NCBI GenBank assembly: GCA_900315265.1
Contig: OMYN01000003.1
Location: 79,019-143,018, forward strand
DNA from: an uncultured Eubacteriales bacterium
GTDB lineage: Bacteria; Bacillota; Clostridia; Lachnospirales; Bianqueaceae
Reading direction: 5' to 3'
DNA: 64,000 bases
Position numbers and translations under genes: made by a program. Below the pieces are notes generated by a model, which was not told the origin of the DNA, made no database searches, and saw only the letters and a program-made list of their open reading frames with translations. Below are positions 10,388-19,798 of this stretch, piece after piece. How positions within the stretch are numbered: position 1 is the first letter of the stretch; every line of letters starts with the position of its first letter.

Positions 10388-11733
10388 AGTATTTCTCCGA
10401 TCAGGTCATACTCATAAGAACCGGTCACCTTGCAGCGGACCATATCGCCGGACTCGTACTCGTCCGGACTGTTTAAGAAAATAAAACCGTCGATATCCGG
10501 CGCATCCCGGTAAGTCCGGGCGCTGTAGACGTGTCCTTCATCGCTGTCCTCCTCAGGAAGACGCCCCTCGATCATAGCGGTCATCTCTCGGCCGACCAGC
10601 GATGCGGAGATCTCGCTGCTGACTTCTTCCTGCAGCTGCATCAGCTCCGCTTCCCTCTCTTCTTTGACATCGTCCGGGATCTGCCCTTTCATCCTTGCCG
10701 CCGGTGTCCCGATCTCCTGCGAGTAGGTGAAAACTCCCAGGCGGTCGAATCGGCTGGTGCGGACGAAATCCTTCATTTCACTGAATTCCTCTTCCGACTC
10801 CTGAGGAAAGCCTGTGATCAGAGTAGTACGGATGCAGATATCCGGGATCTCTCGGCGCAGCTTTGCCAGAAGATCCACCAGCATCTGTTTGGTATGATGG
10901 CGCTTCATGCGTTTAAGGACCGTATCGCTGCAGTGCTGGATGGGGATATCGATATAATGGACGATCTTCGGTTCTTCTTTTATGGTCTGGATGAGCTGAT
11001 CCGTTACATCCTCCGGGTAGCAGTATAAAAGCCGTATCCACTCCAGGCCGTCGATCTTACACAGATCTTTTAACAGTTCCGGAAGAAAATAATCATCGTA
11101 CAGATCCCGTCCGTACTTGGTGATGTCCTGGGCTACGATCATGACCTCTTTGATGCCGCCCCGGGCCAGATCTTCCGCTTCTTCAAGGATGTCTTCCTTT
11201 CTGCGGCTGCGGTAATCCCCGCGCAGGTATGGAATGATGCAGTAAGTGCAACGGTTGCTGCAGCCTTCCGCTATCTTCAGGTACTCAAAGTAGCCGGGAG
11301 TGATCACGGTACGTCTCTTGTAGGAAAGGTCGCGCTCGTTCATAGGATCGACTGCTTTGACCTGCTTTTTATGGTCACAGAGAAGCTGGTCCAGGACCTC
11401 TACGATCTTCTCGTAGCTGCCGGTGCCGACAACAGCGTCGACCTCCGGCATCTCTTCAAAGATCTGGTCGGCATACCGCTGGGCCAGACATCCGCTGACG
11501 ATCAGCGCCTTGCATTTGCCCGTCTTTTTGTAGCCGCCCATTTCGATGATGGTGTTGATGGATTCTTCCTGAGCCGCCTGGATAAAGGCGCAGGTGTTGA
11601 CGATGATAGCATCCGCCTCGTTATCGTCTTTGGTGATTTCATAACCATGCTCGGTCAGAAGATCCAGCATGATCTCACTGTCGACCGTGTTTTTATCACA
11701 GCCCAGCGAAACAAAGGAAAGTTTTTTCGACAT
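10384..11733 (-). CDS. rimO: Ribosomal protein S12 methylthiotransferase RimO
   Basis: RimO is a radical-SAM enzyme that adds a methylthio group to an aspartate of ribosomal protein S12. The 449-residue protein has the N-terminal MTTase domain, whose cluster cysteines are in GCDKN (residue 12), NTCAF (about 48) and SGCLAQR (about 82). The radical-SAM motif CSNRCTYC is near 150-160, and a C-terminal TRAM domain ends at VTGSYEYDLIGEIL. The run CIIPYLRGDYRSR after the CxxxCxxC motif is typical. It starts at 11733 with AGGAGG upstream. RimO is favoured over the tRNA enzyme MiaB by the FVSLGCDKNTVDSE start and the pgsA-cinA-recA context. Confidence 0.95.
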   Translation of the reverse strand: MSKKLSFVSLGCDKNTVDSEIMLDLLTEHGYEITKDDNEADAIIVNTCAFIQAAQEESINTIIEMGGYKKTGKCKALIVSGCLAQRYADQIFEEMPEVDAVVGTGSYEKIVEVLDQLLCDHKKQVKAVDPMNERDLSYKRRTVITPGYFEYLKIAEGCSNRCTYCIIPYLRGDYRSRRKEDILEEAEDLARGGIKEVMIVAQDITKYGRDLYDDYFLPELLKDLCKIDGLEWIRLLYCYPEDVTDQLIQTIKEEPKIVHYIDIPIQHCSDTVLKRMKRHHTKQMLVDLLAKLRREIPDICIRTTLITGFPQESEEEFSEMKDFVRTSRFDRLGVFTYSQEIGTPAARMKGQIPDDVKEEREAELMQLQEEVSSEISASLVGREMTAMIEGRLPEEDSDEGHVYSARTYRDAPDIDGFIFLNSPDEYESGDMVRCKVTGSYEYDLIGEIL

Positions 11734-11770
11734 AGTCCTCCTGGAACACGTATAACTTGCCTGTCCTTTA

Positions 11771-12640
11771 TCACTGCCCTGCCTGCATCTGCTGTTGCAG
11801 ATAATAAGCTTTCAGACAGTTTTTCATCAGCATGATGATGGTCATAGGTCCTACCCCGCCCGGGACCGGTGTGATATAGCCTGCCCTGCCCATACAGCTT
11901 TGCATGTCCACGTCTCCGGCCAGATGACCGCCTACCCGGCTGATGCCGGCATCGATGATCAGAGCACCTTCTTTGATCATACTGCCGTCGATCAGATCAG
12001 GCTTGCCTACGGCCGATACGACCACATCTGCCTGTCTGAGCAGTTCTTTTAGGTTGCGGGTATGGGAATGGCACATGATAACGGTGGCATTTTGGCGCTG
12101 CAGCATCATGGAAACAGGCCGTCCTACCGTACTGGACCGTCCGATGACCGCGCACACAGCCCCGTCAAGGTCATAGCCGGTACGGCGGATCAATTCCATG
12201 ATTCCTTCGGCCGTGCAGGAAACAAATTCGCCGTCGATGCCCATAAGCAGTTTGCCTGCGTTGGCTATATGAAAGCCGTCGACATCTTTTAAAGGATCGA
12301 TCGACTGAGTGACTTTGTTCTCATCGATCTGTCCCGGAAGGGGAAGCTGAACCAGGATCCCGTTGACACTTTTATCCCGGTTCAACTCCTCTACTTTCTG
12401 CATCACCTGCCCGGTCGTAGCCGTATCGGGCAGTAAAATGGTATCCTGCAGGATACCTAATTTCCCACACATACGGGACTTGTTGCGGACGTAGATCTGA
12501 GAAGCCGGATCTTCCCCGACCAGGATAACTGCCAGTTTGGGAGCGCTTCCGTCTCTGACACGGATGGCTTCGACCTCCCGGGCGACCTCCTGCTGCAGGG
12601 CGGCAGCAACTTCCCTGCCGTTGATTATATTAGTCTGCAT
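11771..12640 (-). CDS. folD: Bifunctional methylenetetrahydrofolate dehydrogenase/cyclohydrolase FolD
   Basis: FolD oxidises methylene-THF to methenyl-THF and hydrolyses it to formyl-THF. At 289 residues it is of normal length. Visible motifs are the substrate-binding YVRNK region (about 52-56), the NADP-binding turn GRSSTVGRPVSMML (about 165) and the signature PGGVGPMTIIML near 262. It lies 22 bp downstream of fhs, so the two genes form a formate-to-methylene-THF module. This serves purine synthesis and, in acetogens, the methyl branch of the Wood-Ljungdahl pathway. There is no strong ribosome-binding site before the ATG at 12640, only an A-rich stretch, so translation may depend on coupling with fhs. 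Confidence 0.96.
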   Translation of the reverse strand: MQTNIINGREVAAALQQEVAREVEAIRVRDGSAPKLAVILVGEDPASQIYVRNKSRMCGKLGILQDTILLPDTATTGQVMQKVEELNRDKSVNGILVQLPLPGQIDENKVTQSIDPLKDVDGFHIANAGKLLMGIDGEFVSCTAEGIMELIRRTGYDLDGAVCAVIGRSSTVGRPVSMMLQRQNATVIMCHSHTRNLKELLRQADVVVSAVGKPDLIDGSMIKEGALIIDAGISRVGGHLAGDVDMQSCMGRAGYITPVPGGVGPMTIIMLMKNCLKAYYLQQQMQAGQ

Positions 12641-12662
12641 TTTTGTTCGATTTTTTCAAATA

Positions 12663-14339
12663 TCAGAACAGACCGGTGATGTGTCCGTCCTCATCGACGT
12701 CGATGTTCTCTGCGGCGGGTACCTTGGGAAGGCCGGGCATAGTCATGATATCTCCGGCCAAGGCGACGACAAAGCCGGCTCCGGCCGATACGTTGACTTC
12801 GCGGATGGTGATCTTAAAGCCCTGGGGCCGCCCCAATTTCTTGGGATTATCCGACAAAGAGTATTGAGTCTTGGCAATGCAGACAGGAAGGTTCCCGTAG
12901 CCCATCTGGGTCAGCTTTTTCAAAGTCGTCCTGGTCATGGGGCCCCAGATCACTCCGTCTGCTCCGTAGATCTTGGTCGCGATAGTCTTGATCTTGTCCT
13001 CCAGACTCATTTCGTCCGGATACAGAGGATGGTAGTTGGACGGTGTGGTGTCGAGTGTCTTCAGGACTTCCTGAGCGAGCTCGATACCTCCTTCGCCGCC
13101 TTTCTCCCAAACCTTGGACAGGGCAAAACGGCAGCCCATCTCGCGGCAGCGTTTCTCGACATAATCGATCTCTTCCTGGGTATCGGTAATAAAGGAATTA
13201 AGAGTAACCACGACCGGAACGCCGTACTGCTGCAGGTTCTGGATATGAGCTTCCAGATTGCAGAAACCGTCCTGGACCGCTTTCAGGTTCGGTTTTGCCG
13301 TGTCTTCTTTCTTGACACCGCCGTTATACTTCAAAGCGCGGATGGTGGCTACCAGAACGATCGCGTCCGGTTTCAGGCCGCCGATCCTGCATTTGATATC
13401 CAAAAATTTTTCAGCTCCCAGGTCGGCGCCGAAGCCTGCCTCCGTGATCACATAATCTGCCAGCTTCAGGGCATACTTGGTAGCTCTCAGGCTGTTGCAG
13501 CCGTGAGCGATGTTAGCAAAGGGACCGCCGTGAATGATAGCGGGATTATGTTCAAGGGTCTGTACCAGGTTAGGATTAATGGCATCCTTTAAGAGTGCTG
13601 CCATAGCTCCCTGAGCTTTCAGGTCGCGGCAGTAAACCGGTTTTCCGTCATAGGTGTAGCCGATCAGGATACGGGAGATGCGCTCTTTTAAGTCCATAAG
13701 ATCCGTAGACAGACACAGGATGGCCATGATCTCGGAGGCAACGGTGATCATATAACCGGTCTCTCTGGGAACTCCCTGGCTCTTTCCGCCAAGGCCGATC
13801 ACGATCTGACGAAGGGCCCGGTCATTCAGATCGACCACCCGTTTCCAGGTAATAGTGCGGGGATCGATATTGAGCTGGTTGCCCTGCTGCAGATGATTAT
13901 CGATCATAGCAGCCAGAAGGTTGTGGGCCGTGGTGATAGCGTGAAGGTCTCCCGTAAAGTGCAGGTTGATATCCTCCATGGGGACGACCTGAGCATAACC
14001 GCCGCCGGCCGCGCCGCCTTTGACGCCGAAACAGGGACCCAGAGAAGGCTCGCGAAGCGCGACGACCGTTTTCTTGCCCAGCTTTCCGAAGGCCTCGCCT
14101 AATCCTACCGAAGTCGTGGTCTTGCCTTCACCGGCGGGAGTCGGGTTGATCGCCGTAACAAGGATCAGTTTTCCGTCCGGACGATCCTTTATTTTTTTCC
14201 AAAGGCTATTGTTGAGTTTCGCCTTGTATTTGCCATAACAGTCCAGGTCATCCTCGTCGATCCCGAGTTTGGCCGCGACCTTGGTAATTGGTTCCATCTC
14301 TGCTTCCTGAGCGATCTCAATGTCTGATTTAAAGGCCAT
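12663..14339 (-). CDS. fhs: Formate-tetrahydrofolate ligase
   Basis: Fhs joins formate to tetrahydrofolate using ATP, giving 10-formyl-THF. The 558 residues match the family. The ATP-binding loop is [17 protein letters not shown] near residue 68, followed by [21 protein letters not shown], a family hallmark that includes the glycine-rich strand. Further signatures are DLNDRALR and [11 protein letters not shown]. The start at 14339 has AGGAGGTG upstream. It is followed by folD with a 22 bp gap and preceded by ftsK with a small hairpin between. Presence of fhs with folD suits a Clostridia anaerobe that uses formate as a one-carbon source. It does not by itself prove acetogenesis. Confidence 0.97.
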   Translation of the reverse strand: MAFKSDIEIAQEAEMEPITKVAAKLGIDEDDLDCYGKYKAKLNNSLWKKIKDRPDGKLILVTAINPTPAGEGKTTTSVGLGEAFGKLGKKTVVALREPSLGPCFGVKGGAAGGGYAQVVPMEDINLHFTGDLHAITTAHNLLAAMIDNHLQQGNQLNIDPRTITWKRVVDLNDRALRQIVIGLGGKSQGVPRETGYMITVASEIMAILCLSTDLMDLKERISRILIGYTYDGKPVYCRDLKAQGAMAALLKDAINPNLVQTLEHNPAIIHGGPFANIAHGCNSLRATKYALKLADYVITEAGFGADLGAEKFLDIKCRIGGLKPDAIVLVATIRALKYNGGVKKEDTAKPNLKAVQDGFCNLEAHIQNLQQYGVPVVVTLNSFITDTQEEIDYVEKRCREMGCRFALSKVWEKGGEGGIELAQEVLKTLDTTPSNYHPLYPDEMSLEDKIKTIATKIYGADGVIWGPMTRTTLKKLTQMGYGNLPVCIAKTQYSLSDNPKKLGRPQGFKITIREVNVSAGAGFVVALAGDIMTMPGLPKVPAAENIDVDEDGHITGLF

Positions 14340-14362
14340 CTCTACACCTCCTATATATCCTG

Positions 14363-14377
14363 CCGGTCGAAGACCGG
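14363..14377. repeat. Small hairpin between ftsK and fhs
   Basis: CCGGTC-TTC-GACCGG (either strand) lies between the ftsK stop and the fhs ribosome-binding site. It has no T-run, so it is more likely a processing or stability hairpin than a terminator. Confidence 0.4.
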
Positions 14378-14390
14378 TTGAAAAACTTGG

Positions 14391-17300
14391 TTACTGGCGG
14401 GCATTCCACTCCGATTCCCATTCCTGCATGGTCATCAGAACCTTACGCGGTTTCCCCGTTCCTTCATCGGCGCTGACGATACCTCTTTCCTCCAAAGCAT
14501 CCATCAGGCGGGCCGCCCGGTTAAAACCGATCCGGAAGGCTCTTTGCAGAAAGCTGATCGAAGCCTTCTGTTTTTCGATCACTAATTTGGCCGCGTCATT
14601 CAGATATTCATCCACCTCGTCATCAGTCCCGGATGGATCCTTCTGCCCTTGTTTAAGTTCATCCATCATCAGATCGTCATACTGGGCCGTTCCGTTTTGC
14701 TTGACGAAGCTGACGACATTTTCGACTTCTTTATCCGACACAAAAGCGCCCTGGATACGGACAGCCTTGGACGAAGTCATAGGCCAGAAAAGCATGTCTC
14801 CCCGGCCCAGCAGTTTTTCCGCTCCGACACTGTCCAGGATGGTGCGGGAATCCACACCGGAGGCAACCGCGAAGGCGATACGGGAAGGAATATTGGCTTT
14901 GATCAGGCCTGTGATAACATCGACCGAGGGTCTCTGGGTCGCAATAACCAAATGCATGCCGGCAGCCCTGGCCAGCTGGGCCAGGCGGCAGATCGACGCC
15001 TCTACCTCTTTGGAGGCGACCATCATCAGATCCGCCAGCTCATCGATAATGATCACGATCTGCGGAAGTTTAGCAAGCCCCAGTTCCGGGTCTTCCTCAA
15101 CAGCCGCATTATAACCCTTAAGGTCGCGTACATTCAAATCTGCGAACTGCTTATACCGGCGGGTCATTTCCTGCACGGCCCAGTTCAGGGTCCCGGCCGC
15201 CTGCTTGACATCCGTTACGACCGGCAGGAGCAGATGCGGGATCCCGTTATAAATGGACAGTTCAACGATCTTGGGATCGATCAGGATCAGCTTTACATCA
15301 TTGGGGTCGGACTTATAGATAAGGCTGATGATCATGGAGTTGATGCAGACACTTTTACCGGATCCGGTCGCACCTGCGATCAGAAGGTGGGGCATCTTCG
15401 CAATATCTGCTACCCTGACTGCCCCGTCGATATCCTTTCCCAGGGCAAACGTCAATTTAGACTTAGAACTCCGGAAAGTGTCGCTGTCGATCACATCGCG
15501 CAGCATGACGATACTGTTTTCTTTATTAGGGATCTCGATGCCGACCGCGTTTTTACCGGGAATAGGCGCTTCCACACGAATGGAAGAAGCGGCCAGATTC
15601 ATGGCTATATCATCCGTCAGATTGACAATACTGCTTACCTTGACCCCCTGAGCCGGCTGAAGCTCATAACGGGTGACGGTCGGTCCCCGGTTGACCTGAA
15701 TGACTTTCGCCTCTACCTTATAATTGCGCAGAGCTGTTTCCAGCTTTCTGGCACTGGCTAGGAGCTGGTCCCGGCTGACGCCGCCGTCATCATTTTTGCC
15801 TTCTGCTAAAAGATCGATCGGCGGGAACATGTATTTGCTGCTGGGTCCGGGCTTCTTTTCGACCGCAGCATCATTGGAAACCGTTGCGCCGGCGGCCTTC
15901 AAAATATCCTGCTGATCGGTCATACCGGTCGGGAATTCCTCTTTGGCAAATACTTTGTCCGTTGAAATATGGGACGTGTCCGGGGAAGATTTCTCATCCG
16001 AGGAAATCTCTGCTGAAGATGTCTCCAACGAAGACGCCTCCTCCGGAGAAGTCTCCTGCAGATCCGCCTTTTCCGAGCCTTGATCCTCTGCCGTGCTTGT
16101 TCCTTGCGCAGCTTCCGGATCAGGCGACCCTTCGGGCACTTCTTCTTCGTGAGAAAGGTCTTCTTCCGTTACGGGAACGTCATCCGGGCCGAAGAATTCT
16201 TCCGGCGTCAGATCCTCTTCCACGATCCGGTCCATGCCATTGCCGTGAACGATCACATTGCCGTCTGACATGACCGGCTCTTCCGCTCCCGATCTCTCCT
16301 GTATTTCTTGAGCATCCGTCCCGGGCTTTTCTTCGATGCCCGTGACCTTGATCTTTTGAGAGCTACTTTCTGCCTGTCTGCCCGCCGTCGAAGAAGAAAA
16401 AGACGAATCCAGAAGAGGGATATCGACCGCTCCGTCATCGATCGGTTCAAGTCGGCGGATAGGCTTAGTTTTTACCTTTTGATCGACTTTGGACAAGGCG
16501 TCCCGGAACTTTTCCTGCCCTTTGGAAGAGGTTTCATTATTATCAGAAACTTCGTTCCGATTCTCTTTCGGTTTACTTTCGGTCAGGCGGCCGTCTGTCG
16601 GATAAACCTTTTCCTTTGCGGAAAGTTTATCATTATCCCCGGTCCCTGCCGCTGCCTCAAAATCATTTAAACTTATCTGGTCCCGGAAGCGGCCTTGCTT
16701 TGCTCTTTCTTCTTCCTGTTCTTTTTCTTTTTCAAGGCGTATCTGGCGTCTTTCCTGATTCCGCTCCTTTTGATAACGGGCATACTCCTGAGCGTGGTCT
16801 CTGACTTTTTGTGTCCCCTGCTGTGTTTTCCTTCCGGCCTTTTTCAGCCCGGAGACAAAGGAATGTTCCGTCAGAACGATCAGAAGGATGATCAGCAGGA
16901 AAATGATGACAATAATAGCGCCGGTACGGCCAATGACTCCGGTAAGAAAGCGGCCGATCAGCCCTCCGGTCAGACCGCCGGTACGGACGCTGGCGTTCTC
17001 GTACATCAAACCGGGTGTATTCAGATTTTCACTGTTGATGATATGAAGAAGCGCAGAAACCAAAAGCAGGATGGGATAGCCGATCCACAGCTTGCTCCAC
17101 AGCTTACGGCCCTGGGCGCCGAAAAGTTTCATCAAGGATAAGACCAGTGTATACAGGGTCAGCAGATAGGCAGAAAAGCCGAACAAGCCGACAAAAACTT
17201 TATTGACCAGGGTCCCGAAGGCCCCCATCTGCCCTTGTAAGTAAATCCCCAGAGTCAGCAGCAGCATGATCAGCACAATGACCCAGCCGGCTATCTCTGA

Positions 17301-17450
17301 TTTAAGGCGGCTGTCCATAGGAGCTTTGGCGGCGGATCTTGAACGGGACGCCGATGACCATCCGGAAGAGGGATGGGACGCAGTACGCCTGCTGTTGGTA
17401 CGTTTTTTTGAAGACGTCCCTGTTTTTTTACTACTTTTTTTCGCGCTCAC
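14391..17450 (-). CDS. ftsK: DNA translocase FtsK/SpoIIIE
   Basis: FtsK/SpoIIIE proteins are septal membrane motors that pump chromosome DNA during division or sporulation. This one has 1019 residues: a lysine-rich N-terminus, four membrane segments (about 50-195), and a long acidic, serine- and glutamate-rich linker (about 230-540). The motor domain has Walker A GATGSGKS near 690 and Walker B IVIIIDELADLMM near 805. The C-terminal gamma winged helix (about 950-1010, FNRAARLMDALEERGIVS) reads oriented DNA motifs. The start is a GTG at 17450; AGGAGG lies 10 bases before it, and a nearby ATG is out of frame. The linker is longer than in Bacillus SpoIIIE. FtsK and SpoIIIE cannot be told apart from sequence alone. 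Confidence 0.95.
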   Translation of the reverse strand: MSAKKSSKKTGTSSKKRTNSRRTASHPSSGWSSASRSRSAAKAPMDSRLKSEIAGWVIVLIMLLLTLGIYLQGQMGAFGTLVNKVFVGLFGFSAYLLTLYTLVLSLMKLFGAQGRKLWSKLWIGYPILLLVSALLHIINSENLNTPGLMYENASVRTGGLTGGLIGRFLTGVIGRTGAIIVIIFLLIILLIVLTEHSFVSGLKKAGRKTQQGTQKVRDHAQEYARYQKERNQERRQIRLEKEKEQEEERAKQGRFRDQISLNDFEAAAGTGDNDKLSAKEKVYPTDGRLTESKPKENRNEVSDNNETSSKGQEKFRDALSKVDQKVKTKPIRRLEPIDDGAVDIPLLDSSFSSSTAGRQAESSSQKIKVTGIEEKPGTDAQEIQERSGAEEPVMSDGNVIVHGNGMDRIVEEDLTPEEFFGPDDVPVTEEDLSHEEEVPEGSPDPEAAQGTSTAEDQGSEKADLQETSPEEASSLETSSAEISSDEKSSPDTSHISTDKVFAKEEFPTGMTDQQDILKAAGATVSNDAAVEKKPGPSSKYMFPPIDLLAEGKNDDGGVSRDQLLASARKLETALRNYKVEAKVIQVNRGPTVTRYELQPAQGVKVSSIVNLTDDIAMNLAASSIRVEAPIPGKNAVGIEIPNKENSIVMLRDVIDSDTFRSSKSKLTFALGKDIDGAVRVADIAKMPHLLIAGATGSGKSVCINSMIISLIYKSDPNDVKLILIDPKIVELSIYNGIPHLLLPVVTDVKQAAGTLNWAVQEMTRRYKQFADLNVRDLKGYNAAVEEDPELGLAKLPQIVIIIDELADLMMVASKEVEASICRLAQLARAAGMHLVIATQRPSVDVITGLIKANIPSRIAFAVASGVDSRTILDSVGAEKLLGRGDMLFWPMTSSKAVRIQGAFVSDKEVENVVSFVKQNGTAQYDDLMMDELKQGQKDPSGTDDEVDEYLNDAAKLVIEKQKASISFLQRAFRIGFNRAARLMDALEERGIVSADEGTGKPRKVLMTMQEWESEWNARQ

Positions 17451-17529
17451 CGGTCATCGGCCTCCTTTCTTTACGTATTTTGAAATAGTGCGAACGATCC
17501 GTTCCTTTCGGTGTTTAATCTTCCTTCAC

Positions 17530-18366
17530 TTACATGACAAGTCCCGCAATAATCGTTATCAGTCCTGCTGCTAAGCAGTAATAGCCGAAATAATGGAACT
17601 TATGGCTGATCACCATCCTGCGCAGCCATTTAAGGGCAAAGTACCCGGACAGGCCTGCAACGATCATGCCAATGAAATAGGGTCCGAAATTAGCCGCATC
17701 TTTTGCTGTAATATTGAACAATTCCAGAAGAGCGGCCCCGATAATGGCAGGAATAGACATCAGGAAAGAAAAACGAAAGGCAAAATCCTTATCCAGTCCG
17801 CAGAACTCTCCCGCTACGACCGTCGATCCGGACCGGCTTATACCGGGGACGGTGGCGATACCCTGGACGATGCCGATGAAGATCCCGTCATACCACTTCA
17901 TTTCTCTTCCTGTTTTGCGTCCGTCCGGGATCTTTTTAGACAGCAGAAGGAGCGCAGACGTGATCAGAAGGGAAATGCCGACGGCAACGAGTGAGCTTAA
18001 AAACAGGTCTTCAAGGAATTTTTTAACAATCAGGCCGATCAGAGCCGTAGGAATACTGGCTGCGATGACCATCAGACACATCTTGCGTTCCAGGTACATC
18101 CGGATCGGTTCTCTATTCCGAAGCCACCGGAAGCATGCCGCGATCAGGCGCACCAGTTCCACGAAAAAGCTTTTCACATCTTTCCAGAAGACCACAAAAA
18201 CAGCCGCCAGCGTACCTACATGCAGTAAAACATCAAAGAAGGCGGAAGTCTCGACATTGGTCTTTAAAAGGTGGCTGAAGATGACCAGATGACCGGAACT
18301 GGAAACCGGCAGGAACTCAGTCAGCCCTTGGATCAATCCCAACAGGATAGCTTTGAATATATTCAT
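17530..18366 (-). CDS. uppP: Undecaprenyl-diphosphatase UppP (BacA)
   Basis: UppP removes a phosphate from undecaprenyl diphosphate at the membrane, recycling the lipid carrier of cell-wall synthesis; overexpression in relatives gives bacitracin resistance. The 278-residue protein is highly hydrophobic with about seven to eight helices. It carries the two catalytic motifs: PVSSSGHLVI near residue 21, preceded by GLTEFLP, and PGISRSGSTV near 176. AAAGGGA stands before the ATG at 18366. It has its own promoter (18428-18456) and a hairpin in the leader. An 80-bp gap separates it from ftsK. Confidence 0.96.
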   Translation of the reverse strand: MNIFKAILLGLIQGLTEFLPVSSSGHLVIFSHLLKTNVETSAFFDVLLHVGTLAAVFVVFWKDVKSFFVELVRLIAACFRWLRNREPIRMYLERKMCLMVIAASIPTALIGLIVKKFLEDLFLSSLVAVGISLLITSALLLLSKKIPDGRKTGREMKWYDGIFIGIVQGIATVPGISRSGSTVVAGEFCGLDKDFAFRFSFLMSIPAIIGAALLELFNITAKDAANFGPYFIGMIVAGLSGYFALKWLRRMVISHKFHYFGYYCLAAGLITIIAGLVM

Positions 18367-18381
18367 AAAAATCCCTTTTCC

Positions 18382-18410
18382 GGAAAGAGCAAGTTATAGA
18401 CACTCTTTCC
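18382..18410 (-). promoter_or_regulatory. Leader hairpin upstream of uppP
   Basis: On the minus strand GGAAAGAG and CTCTTTCC form an exact 8-bp stem with a 13-base loop, about 16 bp upstream of the uppP start and directly before the ribosome-binding site. It has no T-run, so it is not a plain terminator. It may control translation or RNA stability. Confidence 0.4.
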
Positions 18411-18427
18411 CAACTATAAACATTCTT

Positions 18428-18456
18428 ATTTTACCATAAGGACAAAAGCAAGTAAA
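18428..18456 (-). promoter_or_regulatory. Promoter of uppP
   Basis: TTTACT (18451-18456), 17-base spacer, TAAAAT (18428-18433) on the minus strand. The predicted start of transcription is about 55 bp before the uppP ATG. Confidence 0.6.
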
Positions 18457-18570
18457 TGACCAGCCTTTAGGGGAAATTGACCTTACAGACAATAAAGGAA
18501 GTCGGAATTGAAGCGCTCATGCAAATCATAGATCCGGCATAAAAAATTTTCTCGCCTATGCCAGATCAGC

Positions 18571-18605
18571 AAAAAAGCTGGCATTGATACCATGCCGGCT
18601 TTTTC
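18571..18605 (-). terminator. Terminator of the VWA-XpaC-SBP-TelA operon
   Basis: On the minus strand AAAGCCGGCAT pairs with ATGCCAGCTTT around a 7-base loop and is followed by a T-run. It lies 10 bp after the telA stop and closes the four-gene cluster. Confidence 0.85.
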
Positions 18606-18614
18606 TCAAAAAAA

Positions 18615-19775
18615 TTACTGAGCACTGACTTCCTTATTGGCTGTGTTCTGAAGAAGTGCGCCTTTAAGCTGACTTTCGATCTGAACCAGTTCCTTTTCCG
18701 CACTGACGCGGGCCTGATGACCTTCCTGCTGGATACGGATACTGTCATTGATAGTCGCAATCAGCTCATCGTTTACCTTTTTCAAGGTCTCTATATCTGC
18801 CAGGCCTCTTTCGGATTCCTTCATGGTCTCGACGGTATTCTGGTGCAGCATCTGCGAATTTGCCTCCAGCAGCTTGTTGGTTGTCTCGGTGATCTGCTGT
18901 TGATTCTTCAGAACTTTTTCCTGCCTTTCCAGTCCGATAGCCAGAACGATCTGATTTTTCCACAGAGGGATCGTCTGCAGGATGGCTGTCTGTATCTTAT
19001 CTACCAGAAGACGGTCATTGTTCTGGATCAGGCGGATCTGAGGAGCCGTCTGCATGGCGATCGTCTTAGAGATCTTCATATCATGGATCTTTTTCTCAAA
19101 GCGATTTACGTTCTCCTCGTAATCTTTGACTACCTGCGCGCTCATGGGGTCGCCTTTTGCTTCCGCTTCTTCACGCAGCCTTGGCAATGTATTGGTCCGG
19201 ATATCGGTTATCTCTTCTTCTCCGGCCTTGATATAGACCTGCAGATTGCGGAAATGGTCGATATTCATATCATACATGGTATCGAACATGGTAATATCCC
19301 GTATCATACTCATACGGTCTTTTTCCAGTTCATTGCTGATCCGGTCTACCTGCACTTCGACCGTCTCATAGCGCTGCGCGAACTTGTGCAGGGAGTGCAG
19401 TAATGATCCTATGATCGGGATCTTGTCCGCATTCAACAGATCATCGACATGCATAGAACGGACCTGATCGGACAAGTCAGCCAGAAGCTGACCGGTCCTT
19501 CCGCTGTCTTTGACCTGGACCTTCTGCAAAATCGTATCGGAGAAATTCTGAATATCCCGCTGGGCACCGATCCCGTATTGAACCAATACGTTGGAATCCG
19601 TTAGATCGATCTCTTTCCGGATCTGAGCTACCTTTGCCTCCTGCTCCGGTGTCAGATTTTCGACCTGTGTCTCAACTGCTAAGGCCGTCTGCTGCCGGAC
19701 CTGTGCCGTTGTGTTATCCTGCTTAGCATCTTTCTTTTCAAGCAGTGATTCCAAGGTTACATCACTCATTTTCAT
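18615..19775 (-). CDS. TelA-family toxic-anion-resistance-like protein (YaaN type)
   Basis: This 386-residue protein belongs to the TelA/KlaA family. The name comes from plasmid tellurite resistance, but chromosomal members such as Bacillus YaaN have no settled biochemical role. It is soluble, almost entirely helical and rich in predicted coiled coil. Family-typical stretches are QYGIGAQRDIQNFSDTIL near residue 60 and PLWKNQIVLAIGLERQ near 270. Two ATGs (19775 and 19769) both have AGGA at acceptable distance, so the start is uncertain by two codons. It is the last of four closely spaced genes after a VWA lipoprotein, an XpaC-like protein and a solute-binding protein; B. subtilis likewise has xpaC next to yaaN. 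Tellurite resistance should not be assumed. Confidence 0.85.
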   Translation of the reverse strand: MKMSDVTLESLLEKKDAKQDNTTAQVRQQTALAVETQVENLTPEQEAKVAQIRKEIDLTDSNVLVQYGIGAQRDIQNFSDTILQKVQVKDSGRTGQLLADLSDQVRSMHVDDLLNADKIPIIGSLLHSLHKFAQRYETVEVQVDRISNELEKDRMSMIRDITMFDTMYDMNIDHFRNLQVYIKAGEEEITDIRTNTLPRLREEAEAKGDPMSAQVVKDYEENVNRFEKKIHDMKISKTIAMQTAPQIRLIQNNDRLLVDKIQTAILQTIPLWKNQIVLAIGLERQEKVLKNQQQITETTNKLLEANSQMLHQNTVETMKESERGLADIETLKKVNDELIATINDSIRIQQEGHQARVSAEKELVQIESQLKGALLQNTANKEVSAQ

Positions 19776-19798
19776 TTCCTTTCCTATTCCTGGATTTT

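Noticed and set aside
17487..17500. GAACGATCCGTTC upstream of ftsK as a LexA (SOS) box
   Set aside because: The half-sites are 5 bases apart, whereas the Gram-positive box has 4 (GAAC-N4-GTTC).
18615..19775. Tellurite-resistance determinant
   Set aside because: TelA family membership is seen, but no ter genes or tellurite context; chromosomal relatives such as YaaN are not known to give resistance.
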